Assembly: GCF_002078875.1 (NCBI RefSeq)
Contig: NC_034411.1
Span: 37,550,115 to 37,614,114, forward strand
DNA from: Numida meleagris
Lineage: Eukaryota; Chordata; Aves; Galliformes; Numididae
DNA length: 64,000 bases
Direction of reading: 5' to 3'
Under the pieces are notes generated by a model. That model saw only the letters and a list, made by a program, of their open reading frames with translations, was not told the origin of the DNA and searched no databases. How positions within the stretch are numbered: the stretch's first letter is position 1; each line of letters starts with the position of its first letter. This document shows, piece after piece, positions 13,301 through 25,570 of the stretch. Made by a program: the position numbers and the translations under genes.

Positions 13301-15149
13301 TATCATCTGTGCAACAGACAGCATTCTGCTACTGTTTAATAACTTTTCAAATGCATGTTTCAGTTTTGTATGTCCCTTTAATGCATTCTGGATTAATTCA
13401 GTATGTACACCTGTAATCTACCAGGGAATCATCTGGAATTAAAGAGAGTGCTAAGGGCTGCCTTAGAGGGCAAATGAGAGCTCACCTGAAGTGAGATAAT
13501 TTCATATTTGAAGTAAAGCCAGCACTCACTTCAGCCCCATCAGATAGGAGACTGTCTGGATTACTGAATTGATCAACTAAGAAAAGTCTTCATCTCACGC
13601 AAGTTGCAAATAAACATTTAGCTCTGCTGTCATGGGAAGCATTTCATTTTAGCATGGTTTAAGAACACATTTCTGCAGAGCAGCTTCTCTCAAGGATAAC
13701 ATTCTGATGTTACTAAATTTTGAAATTAAAAAAAAAAAAGGCAAATCTCACTTGTATTTATTCAGGTAACACTGTATTTTCCAAGAATACACTCTTCAAA
13801 TACTTCAGTCAAAAAACAAGCTATGTCAGAGTATGAGGCCTGTATATACAGGTACCTGTATACTATTCAACTTCCCTATAACACCGTTTTTCTCTTTACA
13901 GAAGAATTGTTCACAGGAATTAATTCTATATCTTCGGGTTCTGTGGGTTAAGTCCTCTCAGTTGTAATTAAAATGCCGGACAAAATGAGAAGATAATCTA
14001 ACCACCATTATGGCTTAAAAAACATTCCAAGTGACTCTATACTGGTTTTGAAAAATATCTGATTTATAGAACATGTATAATGCCAGCATACTGGTATAAT
14101 GAACAGAAATTAACTACATTTACTGATTAATAAATACTACAAGCATTTATATATCGTTATATAGGTAATTGGAGATACTTGAATAGAAAGTGAGCTGAAA
14201 ATCTTAAGCCACCATTTAAAATATGTACTTAGCTACAGGCACGTCAAGCAAGCTATAACTTAATTCACTACTTGCTATAAATGTGTAATTGCCACAGATT
14301 AAAATTCTACAAACTCTAGCTGAAATGAAGTAAGACCAGTGCTCTAGCAATGCAAATGCCCATAATCCATAGGATGTCTGAGTGGTTTCTGATCACGTGC
14401 AGTGCAAATTAAATACCAAGAAATTACAGAGGCTTTTTATGGTCCAAGCTTTCAGAGAGGCTTTTTTTTTTTTCCCCCGATGTGAACAATTTTATGCACA
14501 CCTTTATGACCACTAACTCATACATATGCACATGTCACAATTACACTTGAAAGAAACATATGCAAACATATCAGATATTGGGGATTTATACTGGATGTCC
14601 ACACAAATGTGCATGGAATACACAGACACATTAGGAAAGGTCTTAGCAAAACATCCAGCCAAGAACTGTGCTTTGACTTCATTTATTGTGATCTATGAAT
14701 GATTTTTTATTCTGGAGCAGCTGTTCTCCATCTGAAATACTTAGTACATATAATAGATGCAGTTAGAAACAGTATCACCCATTATTTATTAGTATTAATT
14801 ATTGTCATGCATTTTAGGATTATGTTGTCTGTACTGGAAAAGACAAGGTGGGTAACAGAATGGAATAAAAACACTAGACAGCAAGGCTCAAAAACTGAGA
14901 GACAATAATCACAAGAGTGCATTGCACAATTCTAAGATCTAATTTAAAGGGAGAGGTCATTGTGCTAGCATGAAATTTGCTACGAAAATTCAGTTATGAT
15001 CACATCTTATATGGCCTTGTATTTGCCTCTCTTTTTGAGCCAAGCAAGTTGAAGGTTCATGAGCACACAGGGTATAAAAACAGACAGCTTAGACTCAGTG
15101 GCAACATGAAACATTTGGGATCAAGTGAATAAAAGACAGAATCACATAC
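7312..15149 (-). other. RYR2: RYR2 intron 4 (complete, 7,838 bp)
   Basis: This intron separates the two microexons. It runs from donor GTATGT at 15149 to the acceptor at 7312. It contains one long CR1 fragment (11807-12808). The rest is AT-rich sequence in which I see no other repeat family, RNA gene or exon. Confidence 0.92.
11807..12808 (+). mobile_element. CR1 LINE fragment (~1 kb, palm domain to 3' end)
   Basis: This is one of the two longest CR1 copies in the window. It starts in the reverse-transcriptase region that reads V-PQG---LG--LF-IFI. The catalytic-loop motif FADDTKL follows near 11930-11950, then the LDRL, AAQKANRILRCIKRRLASRE and YKERLRELRLF blocks, and the 3' untranslated end (ggtgg-actggat...cttctgaccc, ATTCTATGG). 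Frameshifts and an early TAG break the frame. It is a 5'-truncated dead copy, antisense to RYR2, within intron 4. Confidence 0.92.
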
Positions 15150-15170
15150 CCATTTTTCCACATCAACTAG
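15150..15170 (-). CDS. RYR2: RYR2 exon 4, 21-nt microexon (codons 92-98)
   Basis: This seven-codon microexon encodes LVDVEKW. Mammalian RyR2 has QVDVEKW at this place, directly after the exon 3 glycine. It is bounded by an acceptor TTTTTCTTCCTACAG (AG at 15171-15172) and a donor TGG|GTATGT. A TTTACTGAT sequence about 22 nt upstream of the acceptor is a good branch-point candidate. Both ends are phase 0. The segment is a surface loop of N-terminal domain A that RyR1 and RyR3 do not share closely. The first codon is CTA (Leu) instead of a Gln codon, either a lineage substitution or a sequence error. Identification rests on the peptide, the splice sites and the order relative to exons 3 and 5, so confidence is high despite the length. 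Confidence 0.93.
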
Positions 15171-17206
15171 CTGTAGGAAGAAAAAGCAAGAAATCAGTAA
15201 ATCTCTTTCTTTAAACACACCATATCAAAGTCTATTTTGAACTCAATGTTTCACTTCCTTGGAAATGTATCTAGCATTAAAGAAAATGCACGAGTAGAAG
15301 CTACTCTTCTGGCATCTCCTCTTTAAAAAGTCAGCGCCTCAATTTTTTTCTCTTTATTTTATGGGAAGCACTTAAAATTCTGCTAGTTCAAAGTGTTCAT
15401 TTAAATATCAGATCTTAGGTAGCAAAGACTGACACTGAATTAGCTGCACATTGTATTCTCTAGCAACCGGTCAAAATTACAGAACACAGTTTCATAAAAA
15501 ACCACTTCTCCATCTTCTGTTGAGTAAAGCTCTGTCCTAAGTGAATATTTTTGACTTGAAAAGATTTAGTGGTGGCCATTCAAGTTATGTGATTTTAATG
15601 AATTCTAGAAGTATGAAACCTGCAATTAGAGGACAAACATCAAGCCTGGACCCAACATACGGAAGCATGAGAAAGAAGAACAGAGAACTGAAACCAAAAT
15701 GTCATTCATTTTCCTATGGAGAATAACAGAACCATTCTGAAAGCTTAAGATTTTGTGGTAAATGCCTGTTTTCATGCTCATTAAATAAACTGATTTTAAA
15801 CTACTCTTTCTAAAAAAATATTTGAAACAGCATATAGTCTCAGGAAAGCTGAACAGAATTGGAACAAATTTCAGCTACTAAAAATGTTAGTACAGCATTA
15901 AATACTAAAAATTTAGATTTGAAGTAGATTTTTCTCTAGATTTAATACAGAAAACACTGCAGCATATCAAGCCTTCAGTGGTTTTGCTGCAGGTACATAA
16001 TGACCTTTTGTGAGCATATGTTACATACAACTTTAGGAACAATTTAAGACAACAACATAGTATAAATTTTGAGTAATTTCCAAAACCAGCAATAAAGTAT
16101 TTGGATCCCAGATGCTTCCGAAATTACTGTAATAGAAAGCAATGAATTCAGTCCTCATCTATTAAAATAATTTTATTCAAAGTACGTTTCCTCACTTTTT
16201 AATATTTCAATTAAAAATATATTTAATTTTAAATTAAAAGTTTTACATTTTATATTTTAAAGCATTTATACATTGACAAGGTCTGTTCACAAAGAATTGA
16301 AAACACCATGTGACCTGTCAGCTAATTAACACAATAAACTTAATAAGCACTTTTAATTTGACCATTCCTATCTCTCTTGAGAGATGTAGACTGCAATTAG
16401 ATTTATAATAGTAGTTCTTTGAGTTTTGTTATCAACTTCAGCTGCAGAAATCTTTCCTAAAAAAAAACTGGCGTTTTCAAACACATGCAATGTAATAAGA
16501 AAAAATATAAGATTTTGATATGTTAGAAAAGCAGGCAACAGTCTAAAGCCTAATGCAAACAATGCAGCTATTATAGCTTAAAGTAAGAAACTTTTTTTTT
16601 ACATTATTCATTTATTAGCTTGCTTTTCATACGTCTTTTGCTCAAATTATGTATGCATTATGAACACAGCATCACAAGCAATTTGACTGTGCAACAATGC
16701 ATACTGTTCCAAAATTTAAATGAACAGTTCAACCACAATCAGTTTCAGAAAGAATCCTCTCAAAACTCAATGAGCGTTATTAGTTGTACAACCAATTTCC
16801 TTAAAACAGCTGGATTGACTTTTAATGGGCACTAGATAGACTGAAAAGTGCAGCATTTGTCAAGTATTTATAAACTGTGCACACTATATCTATATTTGTA
16901 TATCCATCCATACGTCAAAGGCACCTTCACTCAGTAGCTCGAGGACAATCACATGAACCAATCTTGTACAGCTGTCAAATCCTAGAGTAATTATGACAAT
17001 ACAGGTAATATTATGAATGAATCCAAAGGAATCTGCTTCTGGATGTATGGTCTTTCACTTAGTATAATGCACACCACAATAAAATCTTGCATTTTCAGTT
17101 CTCACCACATTCCATTCTTCTGCAGCGTACCTCTACAGAGCCCTCCCAAACCAGGTGTGCTCACTATTCTCTACCCATCTACAAGAGTGCTTTTCCAACC
17201 GCTGAA

Positions 17207-17254
17207 ATCACAAGTTGTCTCTTCCAACTCAAACGATTCTATTCTACTCTATTC
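17207..17254 (+). mobile_element. possible CR1 3'-end remnant
   Basis: A short sequence resembling the last CR1 bases (cttccaactcaaacgattct) is followed by ATTCT-type repeats. It is too short and diverged to be certain. Confidence 0.4.
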
Positions 17255-18069
17255 ACAGAGTAGAATTCATGTGTTCACTTTTCCCAGTACACATAAAAAT
17301 TCAGGGAAAAACAGATGTTCAAAGTTCAAAATTATTTTGGCTACATAAAGTCCTAAGTACTTAAATTATCTGAATTTGCTGACTTCTCTTCAGAGGTATG
17401 TAACAGCTACAGTCCTCCATCCAAGAGTTCATCTTAAATTCATTCAGTCCAATCTGGAAGACTAGTTTTCCAACAGTTTTTGCTGTGAGATGCAGATCTT
17501 CAATGTTACATTAACCAGAAATAAAAGCCAGTTAAAACAGCAGGAATGTAGTTCTTTCACCTCTCTTTTCTACTGTCTAAGGAGCTATGAACAGAACGGA
17601 GAGAAATAGAGGTACTATTCCACCACAATAAGGCATATTTCACAGACTCATTTTTAATATTTTGACATGAAGCAAGCTCACACAGAACTACACTGAACAT
17701 GGACTAATACAGCACCTTTCGTTAGTGGTGCACAAAGCTGGAAAGTCAGCTACTTCAAACTTTACAGAACCACCTACTATTCAGTTCTGACTTGTACATT
17801 GTCTCCTTTCATCTGGCTGAACAGCATACAAAAACACTGAGGAACTTTAGAGGAGAACCTTAGCTGAGCAGGGCTAATAGCATTACCTGTTATTTATGAA
17901 AACTGTAACACATACATTATCAAGATCTGCAGATGGGATTGTAACCTGAAATAATCTCAACGAATCAATGCATTCCAGCTACTGTACGTTGTATCTTCTT
18001 CTACACTCCTATTCATTTTTCTGAACAGAAATAGGAACATCTTATGAGAAAAGTAATGTATTTCGGGGC

Positions 18070-18162
18070 TTTGTTGTTATTTTGTTGTTGTGGGGGGATT
18101 TCTTTTTTGCTTAATTTTTTTGTTTCTTTTGGGTTTTTTTGCTGTCTTTTTTTTTTTTTTTT
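18070..18162. repeat. T/TTG-rich low-complexity tract
   Basis: The tract has repeated TTGTTG and T-run blocks, including GGGGGG in the middle, and ends in an uninterrupted T16 at 18147-18162. On the RYR2 sense strand it is A-rich. Confidence 0.85.
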
Positions 18163-19602
18163 CATTTCTCAGCTGAGGAAACTGAGCAAAACCTCTGCCT
18201 AAAATTCTCTAAGCAGGATGAAATAAGTAGAATTTAACTAGATACATTTCAAATAGAAATGGTGTTCATTTCTGATACAATTCTTGATTATCTTCACTGC
18301 TCAATTTGATTTCCTGCATTTAATATTCAACAAGGTAACCAATGGTGCGTGTTCTCTTCTAGACCAGGACTGTCTTCCATTTAAAGTATTTTGTATACGA
18401 AAACCTGCAAAGTGCTGTGCTTATGTATCTATTACGTTTAGATCCATCTCCGTATGCAACTTTCATCAGTGAAGTTTACAGAGAAGAGAGAACTGAATTT
18501 CTCAGATTCAGTTTCTACTGACCATCATCCTGGAAAGAAAATCTTGAGCATATTACTGATCCAGTGGTTATGTTTAAACTGAGAAAAGGCCTGCATTTTA
18601 TTTCCAAAACAGCAAACTTGTCTGGGATGATGTGTTTGTCCTTCTGCCATTCTCATTCCAAACACATTCTCCTTCCAAATACATCACACTCAAAAGGGGA
18701 GCATATGTATCAGGGTAGAAGTATTTGCTTGTCACAATTCTTTGAGATGAAATAGATAATGATTTTATTCCTGTCCTTGCCTTTCCCTGAGGATTTACAT
18801 AATGCAAGAAAACTGTGCCTGCACTCCTGGATTTCTTACAGTACTTACGTTTGATCAAAGTGCAGCAGATCAAAGCCAAGTCTTACTCTCTTTGTGCCTC
18901 CTTTGAAATGGCTTGTTAACAGTCATGTCTGATACTAAATAAGCTACACTGAGGAGAAAATGACAGTATTTGCTTTATCTGCAAAACTTCTACTCTTGTT
19001 AGCACTGCAGCATCTCTAAAATATCTAAGAGAAATCAAGACTTGAAGTAGAATGAGCTTATAAATTACATTATCTTTTCATAAAGTTTTCTACTTTTAGC
19101 TGATTCATACACCGGCATGATACAAAGCCTTGTAGATCCATAAAATGATTTGATCTTCATTTCTTTCTCTCCTCCTTTCTTCTCTTCCTCTTTCTTTGCA
19201 TTAAAAATTTAAATTACGCAAATCAAAGTTTAGAAGGGCAAACCTTGCAATATGGCTATGCAGGCATTGCCTGTTGGATATAACAGCTCAAATACTCTTC
19301 ATGACTCACTACTGACAGGAGAAGTCTTATCCTAAGAATTTCTGAAGAAAATTGCTACTGCACTGTTTTGTTACTTCAGTGAATTACATCTGTCACACAT
19401 AGACAAACCTTACCCCAATAAAAATAATCTAACTGCAGAAATAGGAAGCTATTATTCATATATTTTGCTTAAAAAATTGCATTAAAAAGATAATTATTGT
19501 CTTTCTGCATCTGTACTTAGTCAAAAGAGAAAGCATTCTGGCCAGTGCTAGGAAATTTAAGAGCTAAAACTTCTGATTCCCTTCTGACTCCTCCTAAATG
19601 GG

Positions 19603-20500
19603 GAATCATAGAATCACCAATGTTAGAAAAGACCTCCAAGATCATCCAGTCCAACCATCCACCTATATTTCCCCATTAAGCCATGTCCCTCACTACAACA
19701 TCTAAACTTTTCTTGACTACCACGAGGGATGCTGACTCCACCACCTTTCCCTGGGCAACCTGTTCCAGTGCCTGACCACTCTGTCAGAGAAGAAATTTTT
19801 CCTCATGTCCAGCCTGAATCTCCCTTGGTGCAACTTGAGGGCATTCCCTCCAGCCCTATCACTAGTTACAGAGGAGAAGAGGCCGACCCCCACCTCGCCA
19901 CAACCTCCTTTCAGGGAGAGGAAGAGTGCAGTATGGTATCTCCTGAGCCTCCACTTCTCCAGACTAAATAATACCAGTTCTCTCAGCCACTCCTCATAAG
20001 ACTTGCGCTCCAGACCCCTCACCAGTTTCAGTGCCCTTCTCTGGACATGCTCCAGGGCCTCAATGTCCTTCTCACAGTGAGGCACCCAAAACTCAACACT
20101 GTACTCAATGTGCAGCCTCACCAGGGCTGAGTACAGAGGGATAATCACTTCCCCACTCCTGCTGGCTGCAGCATTTCTGATACAAGTCAGGATGCCATCT
20201 GCCTTCTTGGACACCTGGGCAGACTGCTGGCTCATGTTCAGCTGAGCATTGATTAATACCCCCAGGTCCATTTCTTCCACACAGTCTTCCAGCCACTCAG
20301 CCCCAAGCATGTAGCATTGCCTGGGGTTGTTGTGGCCAAAGTGCAGGATCCAGCACTTGGTCTTGTTGAACTTCATCCCATATGCCTCAGCCCAGCAATC
20401 CAGATTGCCCTGATCCCTCTGTAGGGTCTTCCCACCCCCAAGCAGATCAACAGTTCCTGCCAACTCTGTGTCATTTGCAAACTGAAGGTGCACTCAATCC
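19603..20500 (-). mobile_element. CR1 LINE fragment (~0.9 kb, with 3' end)
   Basis: This is a minus-strand CR1 running from the reverse-transcriptase catalytic loop to the 3' terminus. The terminus is seen on the plus strand as AATCATAGAATCACC followed by the conserved 'gacctccaagatcatccagt' region. It keeps an uninterrupted reading frame through most of the ORF2 C-terminus (see the separate entry). It is one of the few CR1 copies here in the same orientation as RYR2, and by its open frame it may be among the younger ones. Confidence 0.93.
19717..20493 (-). pseudogene. CR1 ORF2 reverse-transcriptase C-terminal remnant (258 codons open)
   Basis: The open frame covers the end of the reverse-transcriptase palm plus the thumb/C-terminal region of CR1 ORF2. 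The segments in order are: a catalytic loop reading FANDTELAG near residue 5, where the family has FADD, so one catalytic aspartate is Asn; [13 protein letters not shown] near residue 32; [19 protein letters not shown] near residue 63; [20 protein letters not shown] near residue 93; [20 protein letters not shown] near residue 133; and [20 protein letters not shown] near residue 228. The endonuclease and most of the polymerase are missing, so it cannot act alone. It is an open but non-functional 5'-truncated remnant. Confidence 0.85.
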
Positions 20501-22267
20501 TCTAGTCATACTAGCAAACCTTAAAACATTTTGAGCCCATCTCAAACTGTTTTCAGCTTTCAGACACTTTATTAACTAAGCTCTCTGTGAACCAGAGAGC
20601 TTTAATTGTCAGGAGCACATTTAACTCCAGATTTTCAGCATTTTTCAGGGAAGTACTTGAGAAATTGACTTATCAACACCTACTAAGAAAAAGGAGGCAT
20701 ACGTTTTTCCATCTTAATGAGAGATGGATTTACTCCCCACACCACACTGAGAAAATAACAGCTGCCAGCAATGTGTGTTATCTTGTGCTTACTAAGTAAT
20801 TAATGAAGTTAGAGCTCCACAATTAGAGATGGCCTGACCTATTCGAAAATCCACTAGTCACAGTTACTCTCCCTTCACAAAATGCATCCAGTCCTTTTCT
20901 GCAGCAAAGGAAACATACTCAGTTCTATGAGGAAACACAAATTTTCCCTGTTTCTTAAGCACAACAATAGAATTACAGATGCAAGACACTTGTATGTGAT
21001 GATTCCTTCACACAAGGCCATTCAGATCTGTGTAAGAAGGTTGTATTCTGATCCTTCGGCAAGGACTACACCACATATAATACTAGACAGCAGTTTGCTG
21101 GTCAGGAACATGGAAAAATGGTTTTATTAAAACAAGGCACCAGGAGAAATGATTAATCAGCCATGACTGGATGATTAGATGGGAGTTAATAAGCACAAGA
21201 TGCAATTTACCTGGCACTCTGCCATAACTGATGGGTATCTACAGACAATACTTTCCTGAAAAATGAAGCTGTCAAGTACTGGCGTAGAGGTTGCAAAATG
21301 ATTTTTTTTTTCAAATACAGATACAGTTTAGATAGAAAAGCCACATAATGAATGCAACCAAACATTTGGTTCTGTTAATAAGGTCTGGCATAGATTTAAT
21401 GAACGCACAAATCCAAAAAACTCATAGCATTTAATTAGTGTTTTAGTACAATATAACTGAGACATTCCACTAAAAGCTAATGGATGTATTTGTTCTATGG
21501 TTATTTTCTCATGTTGTCTAGAAATAATTTTCTTTTTTTTCCCCTCACACTGTCCTAATGTAATTATATTTGGATCTGGAATTGGATTTCTGAAAAAAGT
21601 GAAAGACAGGCATGCTGTGACATCTAGAGCAAAACAAGGACATTTTGGAATGTTACTAAAAGAGGAAAGAAAAAGTCAGACACTAATGTCAGTAACCAGC
21701 CTGAACACTGGTCATTCAGCCCTCCTCTGAAGTTAAGTTCTTCTGTCAGCAATAAGGAAGAAAAAAAAGAAGAAAACTATCAATCTGGCAGACATGGAAA
21801 GCATGCAGCAGATCAAAAATTACAGCATAAACAAAGGAAATTAGGTTCAACAAAAGAAATTTGGAACAAAATAAACATAGCCTTAAATAAGAATAAGAAA
21901 AAATATTCCAGTGCAAAAGAAACTGAAACCTGTCCATCATCATACTTGCAAATCCATGAAATCAGTGCATCAGATTTATACTGGATAAAACAAATAATTC
22001 AATATGCAACACTTTATATACTAAGAACCTGATTAAATATGCATAGAAGCAACAGAAGTTGCTAACATCAAGCTGCAAAACAAATTAAACTTCTAGCTAG
22101 TAATTTACTTAAGAATTCATTTAAAGATGAGTGAATGTCATGTCTCTGTACTACTCCCTCAAATCATCACCTTCCCAGCCTCCTCTTAGGAAGTACTTTC
22201 AGAACCCCGGCTACAGCTCTGTTCCCTCATACATAGCTCACACTGTCTTACCTTTTTCCTCTCTGAA

Positions 22268-22408
22268 TCTGGAGGTGTTCAAGGCCAGGTACAATGGAGC
22301 CCTGAACAGCCTGATCTTGTGGGTGGCAATCCTGCCCATGGCAGCTGTCTGGAACTGGATGATCTTCAAGGCCCCTTCCAACCCAAACTACTCTAAGATT
22401 CTATGATT
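22268..22408 (+). mobile_element. CR1 LINE 3'-end fragment
   Basis: About 140 bp of CR1 3' end survive: 'ctggaggtgttcaaggccag', a tract matching 'gccctgaacagcctgatc', 'tggaactggatgatcttcaa' and the terminal GATTCTATGATT. The copy is antisense to RYR2 in intron 3. Confidence 0.93.
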
Positions 22409-23385
22409 AATCAAATCTTGCCCACAGTCTGGACTGAGCCAATAAACCAAAACCAAACTGATGAAGAAAAAAAGTCTGCTCGGAATTAAGAATTAAAATG
22501 GCTGAAAGTTCCTTTCATGAGAAGCAGTTAAATCTATACAATACTGGTTTAAATACACTCTAAATTATGAAAGGAAGAATTTAGTAAATGCTTCCCACTG
22601 TACTCAAAGCAATGGTTATATTTGTAGCCTTCAAATTCTCAGGAGGTTTGCAAAGTGGTCTGTGCTGAAAGACTTTCTGAACAAGAAAATCTAAGAGGAG
22701 GAAGGGGGAAGAAAAAATGTCAAAAATCATTTCCTAAATATTTTAGTGCGTAAGATCAGAACTTCTGTGCTTCATTGTAAGACTGGAGAAATTATCAGCT
22801 TTTTACTATGAGAGTACCAAGTCAGTTTATTCCATTAATCCCTTTCTTGAACTATTACATATCCTAAAGGAATACCTATGTTAAGGTATTATTTTGTCTA
22901 CTGTTTTACATTAAGCAAAAAAAAAAAAATCCTCAAATCACCTATGAAGTGATTAGAATTTCACTGGGGAAAAAATAGTAGTAAAAATCACTGGGATTTC
23001 AAAAGATATCTCAGTAATCCACCACATTCTTCTCTTCTCAATCCATGCCAGCGTATTTATGATTGAGAATGGATCAGGTAGGTGAGCTCCACCCCTACGT
23101 GCCCTTACTTCAGGAAGTGTGTTTCCTTTATTTCCTATGTTTTCCAATGCACAGGTCTTGGTTAGCTGTGAAACAACTGGACTCCCTTTCCTATCTGAAC
23201 CTAAGTGCAAATCAAAAGAGTTGACATCAAGCTCTATAAGTTTGGCTCATGGCACAGCCCTCCCTAAAGTAAAGAACATTTAGAGCTTTTTCCCTTGAGC
23301 TTACAAAACATGAATGAGACTATAGAATGCTCTAAAATTATTTTGGCTTTTATTCAGCTACCTAAAGCAGTGCATTTACAAATAC

Positions 23386-23405
23386 GGGGGGGGGGGGGGG
23401 GGGGG
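23386..23405 (+). repeat. G20 homopolymer
   Basis: Twenty consecutive G residues lie between AATAC and AAGTC. On the RYR2 sense strand this is C20. The run can form a G-quadruplex on the template strand. Length in the assembly may be unreliable because such runs are hard to sequence. Confidence 0.9.
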
Positions 23406-25264
23406 AAGTCAATTCATTGCGGGTTAAGCATTTAAACATTAAATGAGTTTTTATAGAATTTTCACCAGGAAACTTGAGCAGTAGAATTTCTAAAGTGTAC
23501 CTAATGCCATTCCTGAAAGAAAAAAAGAATGAAGTCTTTCAATTGACATGAACTCAGAATAAACCCTCTGCTAAATGATAAGTTTGAGAGCAGTCGGCTC
23601 CAGGTTCAAGCCAAACAGAGAATGGACTCAGAACCCGGCACTCTGTGGAATCACAATTGAAAGGGAACTGCAGTTGGTCTTCTAGACGGAAGCAAATGCT
23701 GGCTGCTTAATATGCTTCTCTGCAGATCCACAAATCATTAAATTCCTTCTTTAAAATATAGGTTTTGTATTTCATTAAGTAATGCAACTAAAAAGGAGCT
23801 ACACATTGCCAAGGACAGGGAACAAGGGACCTCATCTGAAATTCTTCCCAAAAGCATGCATCAGTTGCTGACACAATTACAGTTTGGACAAATGCTCAAG
23901 TAGTTATGAAGCAGAGATATTCACAGCAAACTACTTTTAAGCTAACTACAATACTTTTTCCTAAATGATCAACACAAACATCAAGTTACATGAATTTACC
24001 ACGTTAAACAAGAGACATTGTGATAAATTATGTAGGAAAAAAGCATTTCTCTCTTTCTGCTCTGTATGTACACTTACCTCTTGTGACTCATCACAGTTTT
24101 TAAGAATGATCTTCTTTCAAGGAAACTAAGTGATCTGTATGTTGATAAATAGTCTGCTACAGACTAGCAGCTACCAAAGATTGCTTCAGGACAGGTAGCT
24201 GCCATAACTGCAGACACATTCCATAGCATCACAAGTATTGCAGAGGCAAGTATTAAGTACAAGAATCACATGCAATTGCGTAGGGCTTCAAAACCTAAAT
24301 TGATCAGATTGAAAGGAGATGACAACACTCAACCCAACTGTAGTCAGGTATATTGCTAGAAGCCTGAAACCATACCTCTTGTTCTGTTTAAGTTTCTCTG
24401 TACTGTCCATTTCAAAGTATGCTGTTTCCATAAATAATATTAAGGAAAGAATTTTCACTATCATCACATAGAAAAGGAAAAGAAAAAAAAATGTATATTC
24501 ATGGAGAGAATGACAATTATTTGAAGGACAAAAGGCCAACATGTTGTCCAATCAGCAAACAATGGAAAAAGGGAAACAGCTTGGGAAAGAAAGAACAACC
24601 CTCAAAGCTCAGAAACTGGTTCAAAATAAAAATTGAAAAGAAAAAATAAATGAAAACCAAATGCCTCACAAAAAAAAAAAGGGATAATGCCTCCCCTTCT
24701 CACTTATCCTATTGATAGTTCTCTCTAAAAGCAGAGATCTAAATTTCAATTTGAAAACAGACTGATAGATAAGAACACAGAGCTCAGAAAGGGCACTGAC
24801 ACACACAACTGCTTGGGAGGCTTTTGGCTTTAGCATTGCTACTGAAACAGAACTATTTGAGGGCTCACCAGCACCACCTACGAAAAACTGAAAACAAACC
24901 TTTTCAGCAAAACAACACTACCCAGTCATCAAGGAATGGCTGGGCATCCAGTCATTTTTACCATAAACAGATGTTAGATGTCAATTAACATTTGCTCTCA
25001 CTAAACCTGACACTTTCGCTGATGTGTTACAGATTCATCTAGAGACATAGCCACCATGGACTCAAACTTCTTATTGTCACTGGGAGCTGCAGACTTACAT
25101 ATGCAGATGTATCCTCATGCCTACAGTGCCTATCCAGAACTGTTCAGTGGTAACTGTCCAGGAAACCATGCAGGTTTATCACCAAATCTGACACACCACA
25201 CGAACAATATGGACATGATCCCTGCTTCTTCTAAAATTCAGCTACTTCCCATTTTCTATTTAGG

Positions 25265-25570
25265 GCTATAATGGGGGCTTATAAGAAAGAAGTGGACAAA
25301 TTCTTTAGCATGGCCTGTCAGAATACAACAAGAGGAAATGGCTTCAGATTGGATATGAGGAAGAAGTTTTATACAATAAGGGTGGCAAGGCACTGGAACA
25401 GGTTGCCCAGAGAGATGGTGAATGTTTGCAAGAATGGGACATCCAAGGTCAGGCCAGACAAGACTCTGGGCAACCTGTGCTAGCTGTAGGTGTCCCTGTT
25501 CATTACAGGGGAGTTGGACCTTCAAGGATCCCTTCCAACACAAACAGCTCCATGATTCTGTCTGTCTGTT
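25265..25570 (+). mobile_element. CR1 LINE 3'-end fragment
   Basis: The copy begins at 'gggggcttataagaaaga' and carries the FRLDMRKKF and RVARHWNRLP blocks. It continues through the 3' untranslated end ('gttggaccttcaaggatccc', 'ccaacacaaacagctccatg') and finishes in ATGATTCTGTCTG. It is antisense to RYR2 in intron 3. Confidence 0.92.

Noticed and set aside
23590..23625. tRNA-like B box (ggttcaagcc)
   Set aside because: No A box, cloverleaf stems or terminator fit around it.
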